Shown: piece after piece, positions 17,871 through 26,791 of the stretch
Numbering within the stretch: position 1 is the first letter of the stretch
Layout of the letters: each line of letters starts with the position of its first letter
Origin: Candidatus Nanopelagicales bacterium
GTDB taxonomy: Bacteria > Actinomycetota > Actinomycetes > S36-B12
DNA: 32,237 nucleotides
Direction of reading: 5' to 3'
Assembly: GCA_030830865.1 (NCBI GenBank)
Contig: JAURME010000074.1
Location: 1 to 32,237, forward strand
Made by a program: the position numbers and the translations under genes
Notes under the pieces: model-generated
Databases searched by the model: none
The model's input: the letters and a program-made list of their open reading frames with translations, nothing else
What the model was told of the DNA's origin: nothing

Positions 17871-18938
17871 ATGCATGTTCGTTCATCTGCCGTCCTCGTC
17901 ACCGGTCTCGTGATCGCCACCCTCCTGTCAGCCTGCGGAGGGTCGGGCGACGAAGAGGTCCCTTCGGCCGGGCCCTCGACCGTGCGTCTGCTGGCCCATG
18001 ACTCCTTCGTCGTCAGCGAGGACCTCGTCGCCCAGCTGCTGGACGACACCGGCGTCACCCTCGAGATCGTCAGCGGATCCGATGCGGGGACGATGGTCGC
18101 CGGGGCAGTGCTGGCGGCCGGCAATCCGACCGCCGACGTCATGTTCGGCGTGGACAACACTCTCGTCTCCCGCGCCCTGGAAGCCGACGTCTTCAAGCCC
18201 TACACCTCACCAGAGCTCGACTGGGTGCTCCCGGCACTGCGGGACGACACCAGCGCCGGCATGGTCACGCCGATCGACTATGGCGACGTGTGCATCAACG
18301 TCGCGGACTCCGTGCTTGCTGACGCCGGTGTCCCGGCTCCCACCACGCTGGACGACCTCGTCGACCCGACCTACCGCGACATGCTCGTCGTCGAGGATCC
18401 CGGTACGTCGTCCCCGGGCCTGGCATTCATGCTCGCGACGATCGCTCGCTACGGCGACGGCTGGCAGGAGTACTGGGCTGCCCTTCGCGACAACGGCGTG
18501 AGCGTCGCCGCGTCCTGGACCGACGCCTACTTCGGGGAGTTCGCCGGTGGCGGGGACGGCGATCGCGCACTGGTCGTGTCCTACGCCACCAGCCCACCGG
18601 CGGAGATCGTCTACGCCGAGGACCCCAAGCCCGAGGCCCCGTCGACGTCCTCGATGACCGACGGCTGCTACCGCCAGGTCGAGTACGCCGGCGTGCTGGC
18701 CGGTGCCGCGAACCCGACGGGTGCGCAGCAGGTGATCGACTGGCTGCTGTCCGAGTCGGTGCAGGCCGATGTGCCGTTGTCCATGTTCGTGTTCCCCGCG
18801 CGGGAGGGCACCCCCCTGCCGCAGGTCTTCACCGATTTCGCGGGCTCGGTCGACGATGCCCTGCAATTGCCCCCGGATGAGGTCGCGGCGAACCTGAGCA
18901 CATGGCTGACGGACTGGGGCACCGTCATGGGCCGCTGA
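17871..18938 (+). CDS. thiB: Thiamine ABC transporter substrate-binding lipoprotein
   Basis: Lipobox 'LLSACGGSG'; 'VRLLAHDSFVVSEDLVAQL', 'DVMFGVDNTLVSRALEADVFKPY', 'PIDYGDVCINVAD'; downstream of the TPP riboswitch. Confidence 0.95.
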   Translation: MHVRSSAVLVTGLVIATLLSACGGSGDEEVPSAGPSTVRLLAHDSFVVSEDLVAQLLDDTGVTLEIVSGSDAGTMVAGAVLAAGNPTADVMFGVDNTLVSRALEADVFKPYTSPELDWVLPALRDDTSAGMVTPIDYGDVCINVADSVLADAGVPAPTTLDDLVDPTYRDMLVVEDPGTSSPGLAFMLATIARYGDGWQEYWAALRDNGVSVAASWTDAYFGEFAGGGDGDRALVVSYATSPPAEIVYAEDPKPEAPSTSSMTDGCYRQVEYAGVLAGAANPTGAQQVIDWLLSESVQADVPLSMFVFPAREGTPLPQVFTDFAGSVDDALQLPPDEVAANLSTWLTDWGTVMGR

Positions 18939-18961
18939 CGCATGACCCGAAGGACACGACG

Positions 18962-20563
18962 ATGAGCAGCACGCCAGTCTGGCTGCGCTGGACGTGGGTC
19001 GTCCCGGCGGCGTTCCTGACGGTCTTCCTCGTCTACCCGCTCGTCGTCCTCGTCGCCACGGTGACCTCGGGTGCGGGCGTCAGCCTCATCGATCCCCTCC
19101 TGGCACCGACGATCTGGCAGGTCACGGCGCTGGCGACGGTGCAGGCCCTCGTCAGCACCGCACTTGCCGTGGTGGTCGGGCTTCCGCTCGCCAACGTCGT
19201 GTCGCGCTACCGATTCCGCGGTCGAGCCGTCGCACAGGCGCTTGTCACGGTCCCGTTCGTGCTGCCGACCGTGGTCGTCGCGCTCGCCTTCCGCAGCCTG
19301 CTCGGGTCCGGCGTGCCACAGGGCTTCGTCCTCGTCGTGCTCGCCCATGCCTACGTGAACCTCGCCGTGGTCGCGCGGATCGTCGGCGCGCAGTGGGCCC
19401 AGCACTCCGGTGACTATGAGAGTGTCGCGCGGACCCTGGGCGCATCCCGGTGGCGCGCCTTCGTCGACGTGACACTGCCGAGCCTGCGCTCGGCGATCGC
19501 ATCGAGTGCCGCCGTGGTCTTCGTGTTCTCGTTCACCTCGCTCGGGATCGTCCTGCTCCTCGGCGACCCGACGACCCGGACGCTGGAGTCCCAGATCCTG
19601 CGCCAGACGTCCGTCCTGCTGGACTTCCCCGGAGCCGCGGCGACCGCACTGGTCCAGCTGGTCATCGTCACAGCCGTGCTTCTCGGTGGCGCGGTCGCGG
19701 CTCGACGCTCGCCCGCGAGACGGCTGCAGCCGGTCGGCCTGCGACCCCTGCCGTCACGTCTCGGCGCACGCACTGCTGTGCTGCTCACGGCCATCGCGGC
19801 GTTCGTCATCGTCCTGGCCCCCGTCGCAGCACTCGTCGCCGCCTCGTTGCGCGGGGGCAGCGGATGGACGCTCAGCTGGTGGGCATCCCTGGGCTCCATC
19901 GATGCGGGGACCACGCGCCTGGGCTCGCCCCTCCAGGCCGTGCTCACGTCGCTCGGCTACGCCGGCCTCACGGCCGCGGTCGCGGCGGTGATCGGGGGGC
20001 TGGCCGCCATCGCGGTGATCGCCCCGGGTCGCGCACGGGCCGTCGGCCTTCTCGCCCTGGTTCCGCTCGGAGTCTCCGCCGCAACTCTCGGGCTGGGCAT
20101 CCTGCTCGCCTTCGGGCGGCCACCGTGGGACCTGCGCGCCACCGGGCTGCTCATCCCGATCGCCCATTCCCTCGTCGCGGTTCCCCTGGTGGTCGCGGTG
20201 GTCGCCCCGGGCCTGCGTAGCACGGATACTCGGCTCATGTCGGTCGCCTCCACGCTCGGTGCCCACGCCACCCGCGCCTTCTGGACGGCATACGGGCCAG
20301 TCCTGCGCGTGGTGATCGTGGGCTCTGCCGCGTTGGCTGGCGCGGTCTCCCTCGGGGAGTTCGGAGCCGCGACGTTTCTGGGCCGGGCCGCCGGCCCCAC
20401 CGTCCCGGTCCAGATCGTGCGACTTCTGGGCCGACCCGGCGAGCAGTCCCTCGGCGTCGCCGCGGCCCTCGCCGTCGTCCTCGTCCTCCTCACCCTCGTC
20501 CTCGTGCTGATCGTCGACCGCTTGGGCGCGACACCGTCAACCCGCCGATCGGGGACCGCATGA
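18962..20563 (+). CDS. thiP: Thiamine ABC transporter permease
   Basis: Two fused permease halves with EAA-like loops ('ESVARTLGASRWRAFVDVTLPSL', 'MSVASTLGAHATRAFWTAYGPVL'); operonic with thiB and thiQ. Confidence 0.92.
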   Translation: MSSTPVWLRWTWVVPAAFLTVFLVYPLVVLVATVTSGAGVSLIDPLLAPTIWQVTALATVQALVSTALAVVVGLPLANVVSRYRFRGRAVAQALVTVPFVLPTVVVALAFRSLLGSGVPQGFVLVVLAHAYVNLAVVARIVGAQWAQHSGDYESVARTLGASRWRAFVDVTLPSLRSAIASSAAVVFVFSFTSLGIVLLLGDPTTRTLESQILRQTSVLLDFPGAAATALVQLVIVTAVLLGGAVAARRSPARRLQPVGLRPLPSRLGARTAVLLTAIAAFVIVLAPVAALVAASLRGGSGWTLSWWASLGSIDAGTTRLGSPLQAVLTSLGYAGLTAAVAAVIGGLAAIAVIAPGRARAVGLLALVPLGVSAATLGLGILLAFGRPPWDLRATGLLIPIAHSLVAVPLVVAVVAPGLRSTDTRLMSVASTLGAHATRAFWTAYGPVLRVVIVGSAALAGAVSLGEFGAATFLGRAAGPTVPVQIVRLLGRPGEQSLGVAAALAVVLVLLTLVLVLIVDRLGATPSTRRSGTA

Positions 20564-21204
20564 GCGCGCCGCGGCTGGCCATCGGCGGCCTCTCCCTCGG
20601 GTACGACGGCGAGGTCTTCCTGCGCGGCATCGACCTGACGGTCGACGCCGGGGAGATTGTCGCGATCCTCGGACCGAGCGGCAGCGGCAAGTCGACCCTG
20701 CTGAGCACGATCGCGGGCGTCGTCCCGGAGGTCGAGGGCACGATCACTGTCGACGGCCGCGATGTCACCCATGCGCCGATCCACGAGCGTGGTGTGGGTC
20801 TGATCTTCCAGGAGCCATTGCTCTTCCCGCACCTCGATGTCGGTCGCAACGTCGCCTACGGCCTGCGTCGTCACGGGGTCGGTCGCACCGAGGCGGGCCG
20901 CCGTTCGGTCGAGCTGCTCACGTGGCTCGGGCTGCCGGGGTACGAGTCCGGCCGGATCAACGAGCTCAGTGGTGGCCAGGCCCAGCGGGTGGCTCTTGCG
21001 CGAGCCCTGGCACCCCGGCCCGCCGTGCTCGGGCTGGACGAGCCCTTCAGCGCCTTGGACACCGAGCTGCGGCAGCGCCTCGCGGTCGAGGTCGCCGCGA
21101 TGATCCGTGAGTCGGGCGTCGCAGCCCTGCACGTCACCCACGATCCGCGCGAGGCCGAGACCGTGGCCGACCGCGTGATCGAACTCTCGGCCCTGGGCCA
21201 CTGA
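20560..21204 (+). CDS. thiQ: Thiamine ABC transporter ATP-binding protein
   Basis: Walker A 'GPSGSGKST', signature 'LSGGQAQRVALARAL', Walker B 'VLGLDEPF', H-loop 'HVTHD'; ATGA overlap with thiP. Confidence 0.94.
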   Translation: MSAPRLAIGGLSLGYDGEVFLRGIDLTVDAGEIVAILGPSGSGKSTLLSTIAGVVPEVEGTITVDGRDVTHAPIHERGVGLIFQEPLLFPHLDVGRNVAYGLRRHGVGRTEAGRRSVELLTWLGLPGYESGRINELSGGQAQRVALARALAPRPAVLGLDEPFSALDTELRQRLAVEVAAMIRESGVAALHVTHDPREAETVADRVIELSALGH

Positions 21205-21209
21205 CCGAC

Positions 21210-21245
21210 GGATTCGCACTCGGGCCTCCCTCGCGGCGCGAATCC
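21210..21245 (+). terminator. Stem-loop between thiQ and DUF1622, possible terminator
   Basis: Perfect 8-bp arms GGATTCGC (21210..21217) and GCGAATCC (21238..21245), 6 nt after the thiQ stop. No T-tract. Confidence 0.5.
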
Positions 21246-21260
21246 TGAGAGGATCGCGGG

Positions 21261-21665
21261 ATGGATGAGGGCAGCTACACGCAGATCATGCTGGCCGTCG
21301 CGCAGGTCTTCGAGATCATCGCGGCTGCGATCCTCGTCATCGGCCTGGTGATGGCGTTCATCCTCGGTCTCCGCACCTACGCCCGATCGAAGGACGGGGT
21401 CGCGACCTATCAGTTCCTGCGGAGGTTCTTCGGCGGTGTCCTGCTGCTGGGACTCGAGGTCCTTGTGGCCGGCGACCTCATCCGCACCGTCGCCGTCTCC
21501 CCCACCCTCGACAACGTCGCGGTCCTCGGGATCATCGTCCTGATCCGGACCTTCCTGTCCTTCAGCCTCGAGATCGAGATCGACGGGGTGCCGCCGTGGC
21601 GACGGGCGTTCGTCAGCGGTGCGACAGTTGCGGCGGATGCGGTGAAGAAGGCAGGCCAGGCGTGA
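21261..21665 (+). CDS. DUF1622 membrane protein
   Basis: 134 aa; 'FEIIAAAILVIGLVMAFI', 'RRFFGGVLLLGLEVLVAGDLIRTVAVSPTLDNVAVLGIIVLIRTFLSFSLEIEIDG' typical of DUF1622. Confidence 0.9.
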   Translation: MDEGSYTQIMLAVAQVFEIIAAAILVIGLVMAFILGLRTYARSKDGVATYQFLRRFFGGVLLLGLEVLVAGDLIRTVAVSPTLDNVAVLGIIVLIRTFLSFSLEIEIDGVPPWRRAFVSGATVAADAVKKAGQA

Positions 21666-22516
21666 GCACCGACGGCTACTCGCGGCCCCTGGAATCGGGG
21701 GTCAAGCGTGACTTCCGCGAGGCGATGTCCTATGGCGACTACCTGCGCCTCGACCTCGTCCTGTCCGCGCAGCAGCCCCTCAGCGATCCCACGCGTCACG
21801 ACGAGCTGCTGTTCATCGTTCAGCACCAGGTGTCTGAACTGTGGCTCAAGCTCATGCTGCACGAACTCCGCGCAGCGCGGTCCTGGATCGCACAGGACGA
21901 TCTCTCACCGGCCCTCAAGGCACTCGCGCGGGTGAAGCACATTCAGCACACACTCACCGAGCAGTGGCGCGTGCTCGCGACGCTCACCCCCAGCGAGTAC
22001 GCCGAGTTCCGCCAGTACCTTCAGAGCGCATCCGGATTCCAGTCATGGCAGTACCGGGCAGTGGAGTTCATCCTGGGGAACAAGGACGCGCAGATGCTGC
22101 AGGTGTTCGACCATGAACCGCAGATCCACCGACTGCTCGCCGAGCTCTTCGACGAGCCAACGCTGTACGACGAGTTCCTGCGCTTCCTCCACCGGGCCGG
22201 TCACCCGGTCCCGAAAGACATCCTCGATCGGGACGTCCGGCAGAAGTGGCACCTGCACCCGTCACTTCTGCCCGTCTTCGCCGACATCTACGACCACACC
22301 AACAGCCACTGGCGCGAGTACGAGGCCTGCGAGACGCTCGTCGACGTGGAGGACAACTTCCAGCTCTGGCGCTTCCGCCACCTGAAGACGGTCGAACGGA
22401 TCATCGGGTCCAAGAGCGGCACAGGGGGCTCGAGCGGCGTGCCGTTCCTGCGCAAGGCCCTGGACCTCACCTTCTTCCCGGAGCTGTACGCCGTCCGCGG
22501 CGAGATCGGTTCGTGA
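21662..22516 (+). CDS. kynA: Tryptophan 2,3-dioxygenase
   Basis: 'MSYGDYLRLDLVLSAQQPLS...HDELLFIVQHQVSELWLKLMLHEL', 'SASGFQSWQYRAVEFILGNK', 'RFRHLKTVERIIGSKSGTGGSSGVPFLRKALDLTFFPELYAVR'. GTG start overlaps the DUF1622 stop. Confidence 0.96.
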   Translation: MSTDGYSRPLESGVKRDFREAMSYGDYLRLDLVLSAQQPLSDPTRHDELLFIVQHQVSELWLKLMLHELRAARSWIAQDDLSPALKALARVKHIQHTLTEQWRVLATLTPSEYAEFRQYLQSASGFQSWQYRAVEFILGNKDAQMLQVFDHEPQIHRLLAELFDEPTLYDEFLRFLHRAGHPVPKDILDRDVRQKWHLHPSLLPVFADIYDHTNSHWREYEACETLVDVEDNFQLWRFRHLKTVERIIGSKSGTGGSSGVPFLRKALDLTFFPELYAVRGEIGS

Positions 22517-24018
22517 GCGCGCCCACGACGGTCCTCGTCTCCTACGACCAGCTGGATCGCCGTCGTGGGGCCCTGGGCCACGCCCGGCCCGACGATCATC
22601 CGATCCTGCTCGTCGAGAGCGAGGGGATGCTCCGCTCGCGCACGTGGCACGCCCAACGCCTGCACCTCGTCCTCTCCGCAGCCGAGCATCTGGCCCGCGA
22701 ACTGGAGGACGACGGCTTCGTCGTGCGCCGCATCCGTGCGGCGTCGACGGCGGACGGCGTGCGCCAGTACCGGAACGAGAATCCGGACCGGCGCATCGTC
22801 GCCGCCGAGCCGTCCTCCCATGGCCTCATGCGCACTTGGACCGACGTCGGCGTCGACCTGCTGCCCGACGATCGATTCCTCACCTCTCGCGCGGACTTCA
22901 CCGGCTGGGCGGAGGGCCGCAAGACACTGCGCATGGACGCCTTCTACCGATGGCAGCGTCAACGCCTGGGCATCCTCATGGATAGCAGCGACCCGGAAGG
23001 CGGGTCGTGGAGCTTCGACGCGGAGAACCGCCTACCGCCCCCGAAGGGCTCCCATCCGTGGCCGACACCTGTGCACTTCGCACCCGACGAGACCGATGTG
23101 CGCGTGTGGGCGGACATCGTGGCGCGCGACCTTCCCGTGACCGGCTCCCCGCCGAGCGGCCACTGGGCGACCACGCGTGCCGGTGCGCTTGAGCAGTTGC
23201 GTCACTTCGTGGACGACGTCCTGCCCGAGTTCGGGCCCTATGAGGACGCGATGCCCCTCGACACATGGACCGTGAACCACTCCCTGCTGAGTCCCTACCT
23301 GAATCTCGGCCTGCTCCATGCATCCGAGGTCGTCGATGCGGTCCTTGCCCGCCACGCTCGCGGCGATGTGCCCATCTCCTCGACCGAGGGCTTCATCCGA
23401 CAGGTCATCGGCTGGCGAGAGTACGTCAACGGCATGTACTGGCTGCTTCCCGACGACTACCGCGACCGCAATGGGTTGGATGCGGCAAGGCCGCTGCCCC
23501 GCGCGCTGGAGGAGCCCGGCAGCACCCGCATGGAATGCGTGCGGTCTGTCGTGGCCGACGTCCATGAGCGCGGCTGGACGCACCACATCCCGCGCTTGAT
23601 GGTCCTCGCGAACCTTTCCCTCATCGCGGGGGTCCGTCCCAGTGAACTGCTCGACTGGATGAGGCGCATGTTCGTCGATGCAGCGGACTGGGTCATGGTG
23701 CCCAATGTGATCGGTATGGGCGTCGCGGCCGATGACGGCCTCATGATGACCAAGCCGTACGCCGCTGGCGGGGCGTACCTGTCCCGCATGGGCCGGTACT
23801 GCAAGGGCTGCGCCTTCGACCCGAAGAAGCGGGTGGGCGATGATGCCTGCCCGTTCACCACGCTCTACTGGGACTTCATCGACCGTCACCGGGACACGTT
23901 CGCATCGAACCCGCGGATGGCCCAGCAGGTGCGGGGGCTGGACCGTCTCGCGGATCTGGACGACCTGCGCGTGCGGGCTCGCGAGGTGCTGGCGCTGCTC
24001 GACAGCGGCGAACTGTAG
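22513..24018 (+). CDS. Cryptochrome/photolyase-related protein, FeS-BCP / prokaryotic (6-4) photolyase type
   Basis: 501 aa; N-terminal 'TVLVSYDQLD...ILLVESEGML'; 'FIRQVIGWREYVNGMYW', 'HHIPRLMVLANLSLIAGV', and four Cys ('RMECVRS', 'YCKGCAFDPKKRVGDDACPFTTLYWDF') matching the Fe-S arrangement of this subfamily. GTGA overlap with TDO stop. Confidence 0.93.
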   Translation: MSAPTTVLVSYDQLDRRRGALGHARPDDHPILLVESEGMLRSRTWHAQRLHLVLSAAEHLARELEDDGFVVRRIRAASTADGVRQYRNENPDRRIVAAEPSSHGLMRTWTDVGVDLLPDDRFLTSRADFTGWAEGRKTLRMDAFYRWQRQRLGILMDSSDPEGGSWSFDAENRLPPPKGSHPWPTPVHFAPDETDVRVWADIVARDLPVTGSPPSGHWATTRAGALEQLRHFVDDVLPEFGPYEDAMPLDTWTVNHSLLSPYLNLGLLHASEVVDAVLARHARGDVPISSTEGFIRQVIGWREYVNGMYWLLPDDYRDRNGLDAARPLPRALEEPGSTRMECVRSVVADVHERGWTHHIPRLMVLANLSLIAGVRPSELLDWMRRMFVDAADWVMVPNVIGMGVAADDGLMMTKPYAAGGAYLSRMGRYCKGCAFDPKKRVGDDACPFTTLYWDFIDRHRDTFASNPRMAQQVRGLDRLADLDDLRVRAREVLALLDSGEL

Positions 24019-24024
24019 GGCGTG

Positions 24025-24621
24025 TCAGTTCTCGAAGACGTCGCCCTTGACGATCGGGCTCAGTTGCGGCTTCTTGGTCTTCGGCCGCTTGTCCCGGCTC
24101 GGGCTGGGCTGGCGGCCGTCGGAGGCGGAGTCGCCCCTGCTGCATACGCGGTCGATGAGCTCAGCGGGATCGACCGCGTCGGACTCCCCGCCGCTGCGCC
24201 ACCACTCGAAGTGGAGATGCACTGAACCCGCTGACCCGGAGTCGCCCATCGTCGCGATGACATCGCCGGACCGCACCCGCTGGCCGTCCTTGACCAGGAC
24301 GTCGTCCATGTGGCCGTAGTAGAACTTCGCGCCGCTCTCGCCTCTCATGACGATCTGAAGGGCGCCGTTGTCCTGTCTCTTGGTCCGGTCGATCACGCCG
24401 TCCTCGATCGCAAGGATCGGGCTGCCGCGCCTGCCGCCGAGATCGATGCCCATGTGGGACCGGCCGCCACGATCAGCACCCCAGCCGTCGCCGATCGAGA
24501 AGTCCTCCACCGGGCACGAACGGCCACCGGCGCTGGCCGCAGGGGCCTGGAGGGCCACGAGACCACCGACCAGGAGGGCCGTCGCCGATGACGCGGCGAT
24601 CGCCCTGATGGTGCGCGACAT
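24025..24621 (-). CDS. Secreted M23-family (LytM-type) peptidase
   Basis: Signal peptide 'MSRTIRAIAASSATALLVGGLVALQAPAASA'; 'SHMGIDLGGRRGSPILAIEDGVI' and 'VHLHFEWWRSG' metal-site motifs; SD GGGAGG before ATG at 24621. Confidence 0.9.
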   Translation of the reverse strand: MSRTIRAIAASSATALLVGGLVALQAPAASAGGRSCPVEDFSIGDGWGADRGGRSHMGIDLGGRRGSPILAIEDGVIDRTKRQDNGALQIVMRGESGAKFYYGHMDDVLVKDGQRVRSGDVIATMGDSGSAGSVHLHFEWWRSGGESDAVDPAELIDRVCSRGDSASDGRQPSPSRDKRPKTKKPQLSPIVKGDVFEN

Positions 24622-24714
24622 GCGGCCTCCCTGAGGGGGATGTCTCATGGTTCGTGCTTCGGACTGGTCCCAAGACGGTACCCGACCCCTTCGGATTGCG
24701 CCAGAATCGCCCCC

Positions 24715-26775
24715 ATGGCCCGCTCCCACTGGCGCACTGGTGTGCTCACCCGGTGGGCGACCGACTCCCCCGTCCAGGTGGGGATCGCCGCGGCCTCGTG
24801 GTCGGTGGCCGGCACCTTCGCGCGCGGTCTGCTGCCCCGGCAGGTCACCCAGCAGGCGGTGGTCACGGGGGTCGTCGCCGCCACCCACTATGAGCTCGGG
24901 GCGACGGCGTGGTCCGGTATCCAGGCCCTCGCCGCCCTTCCCGGACGGCGGCCGGGCCCCCGCGCGAACCTCGTCGCGTCCGCCGTCGGGATCGCGGCCG
25001 GCCTCGGGCTCTCCGCGGCGGCGCACTCGGCCGCCGAGCGCAGCACACTGGCCGCGGGGGCGGCCGCCGCGGGACGGATCGTCTCCTTCTCGGCCCTGGC
25101 CGGTGGTGCCTCGGAACTGTGGGATCAGTTGCTGCACCGTCGCCTCGGACTTCGGCCCGGCCTCGACACCACCCTCGTCCCCGCCATCGCGACCGGAGCG
25201 GCCGTCGTCGGGGTCAGCGTGCTCAACCGTCGGCGACGGGCCTCCCGCTTCGGCATCGTGGATCCAGACCGTCATGCGGTGGCCGCGACCAACGGTCGTG
25301 CCGTGGCCCAGTCGGCGGCGATCGGCGCGGCCGCCGGTCTCGGCCTCATGGCGGTCACCGCGGGTGAGCAGACCGCCGCGCACCTGCTGGAGCGAGGGCT
25401 CAACCGCGTGGTGGGCCATGACACCGGAGCACTGGGAACCCTCGGCGTCCATGCCGTGCTTCTCAGCGGCCTCACGGTCGGCGGAGTCGCCGCGCTCAAC
25501 CTTGTCACCCAGCGCATCCAGAAGCAGGACGACATCGTCGAGCCCGCCTACCCGGAGCCGCCGACCTCGCCGCATGTCTCCGCCGGACCGGCGAGCTCGA
25601 TGCCGTTCGACACCCTCGGCAAGGAGGGGCGCCGATTCGTCCTCATGGCCCTGAGCGCTCAGGACATCACCGATGTCATGGGCGAGCCGGCGATCGACCC
25701 GGTTCGCGTCGTCGGCGGATACGAGTGCGCCGATTCCATCGAGCAGCGGGCACGCCTGACACTCCAGGACATGGAGGACGTCGGCGCTTTCGACCGGGGC
25801 TTCCTGTGCGTCGGCTCCCCCACCGGCGTCGGCTACTTCAACTACTCGATCGCCGAGGGACTGGAGTACCTCACCCGTGGTGACTGCGCCATCGTCGTCC
25901 CCCAGTACGCACTCGTGCCGTCCGCTCTGGCCCTCACGCGGACGGCCGAGGCGGTCGCGCTGACTCGCCTGGTCCTCGAAGGCATCCGCGACCGCCTTGC
26001 CGATCGCGCTCCCGAGGACCGCCCCACCGTGGTCCTCATCGGGGAGAGCCTCGGGGCGAACGTGGCACTGGACCTGGCATCACACGAGGACGGATCCGCC
26101 GAGGTCGCGCTGCTCGACGGGCTCGGCGTCGACGGCGGCCTCTACCTCGGCGTCCCGTTCCGCACCCACCTGTGGAAGGCATGGCGTGCCGACCCGTCCG
26201 CGGTGGATCCCGAGGGTCACCTGTTCCTCGTCAGCCAGCCCGACGAACTGGAGCCTGGTACTCCCGGACAGACCCGGCACCTGATGGTCGTGCACCACGA
26301 CGACCCGGTGAACAAGTACGGCTACGAGATGGTCGTGCAGGAGCCGTGGTGGATGGGACCGCCGGCGACCCGGCCGCCGCTGGTGCCCCGCGAGGCGAAA
26401 TTCCGACCGATCACGTCGTTCGCTCTCGCCACCGTCGACCTGTTCAACGGCATGCAGTCCAAGCCCGGCATGTTCGTGCGGCGGGCGCACGACTACCGCA
26501 TCGAGATCGTCACCGGGCTCATGCGGGCGTTCGGGCTGCCCGCCACGCCGGAGCAGCAGGCGGCTGTGGAGAAGGCGCTGCGCGAGCGCGAGCAGGAGTG
26601 GGCGACCCGTCGCATGGTGGCCCGCAAACTCGACAAGGCGCGGCGGGCCATTGAGAAGCAACTGGCGGACTGGGGCTCGGCACCCATCCCCTTGGCCGAC
26701 CTCGACCCGACCCTGGCATCGAACCCGCAGGGACTCGCCCGCTTCGGGGCGATCAGCGCACCACCCGGCTCCTGA
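24715..26775 (+). CDS. Abhydrolase_9-type membrane alpha/beta hydrolase
   Basis: N-terminal hydrophobic region, C-terminal catalytic domain with nucleophile elbow 'VVLIGESLGANVALDL' and 'MVVHHDDPVNKYGYEMVVQEPWWMGPPATRPPLVP'. Start ATG at 24715 preferred. Confidence 0.85.
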   Translation: MARSHWRTGVLTRWATDSPVQVGIAAASWSVAGTFARGLLPRQVTQQAVVTGVVAATHYELGATAWSGIQALAALPGRRPGPRANLVASAVGIAAGLGLSAAAHSAAERSTLAAGAAAAGRIVSFSALAGGASELWDQLLHRRLGLRPGLDTTLVPAIATGAAVVGVSVLNRRRRASRFGIVDPDRHAVAATNGRAVAQSAAIGAAAGLGLMAVTAGEQTAAHLLERGLNRVVGHDTGALGTLGVHAVLLSGLTVGGVAALNLVTQRIQKQDDIVEPAYPEPPTSPHVSAGPASSMPFDTLGKEGRRFVLMALSAQDITDVMGEPAIDPVRVVGGYECADSIEQRARLTLQDMEDVGAFDRGFLCVGSPTGVGYFNYSIAEGLEYLTRGDCAIVVPQYALVPSALALTRTAEAVALTRLVLEGIRDRLADRAPEDRPTVVLIGESLGANVALDLASHEDGSAEVALLDGLGVDGGLYLGVPFRTHLWKAWRADPSAVDPEGHLFLVSQPDELEPGTPGQTRHLMVVHHDDPVNKYGYEMVVQEPWWMGPPATRPPLVPREAKFRPITSFALATVDLFNGMQSKPGMFVRRAHDYRIEIVTGLMRAFGLPATPEQQAAVEKALREREQEWATRRMVARKLDKARRAIEKQLADWGSAPIPLADLDPTLASNPQGLARFGAISAPPGS

Positions 26776-26791
26776 CCCGGAGGCCGACGCG

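Noticed and set aside
19957-21219. 420-aa minus-strand ORF
   Set aside because: Antisense to thiP/thiQ; R/P/T-rich without family motifs.
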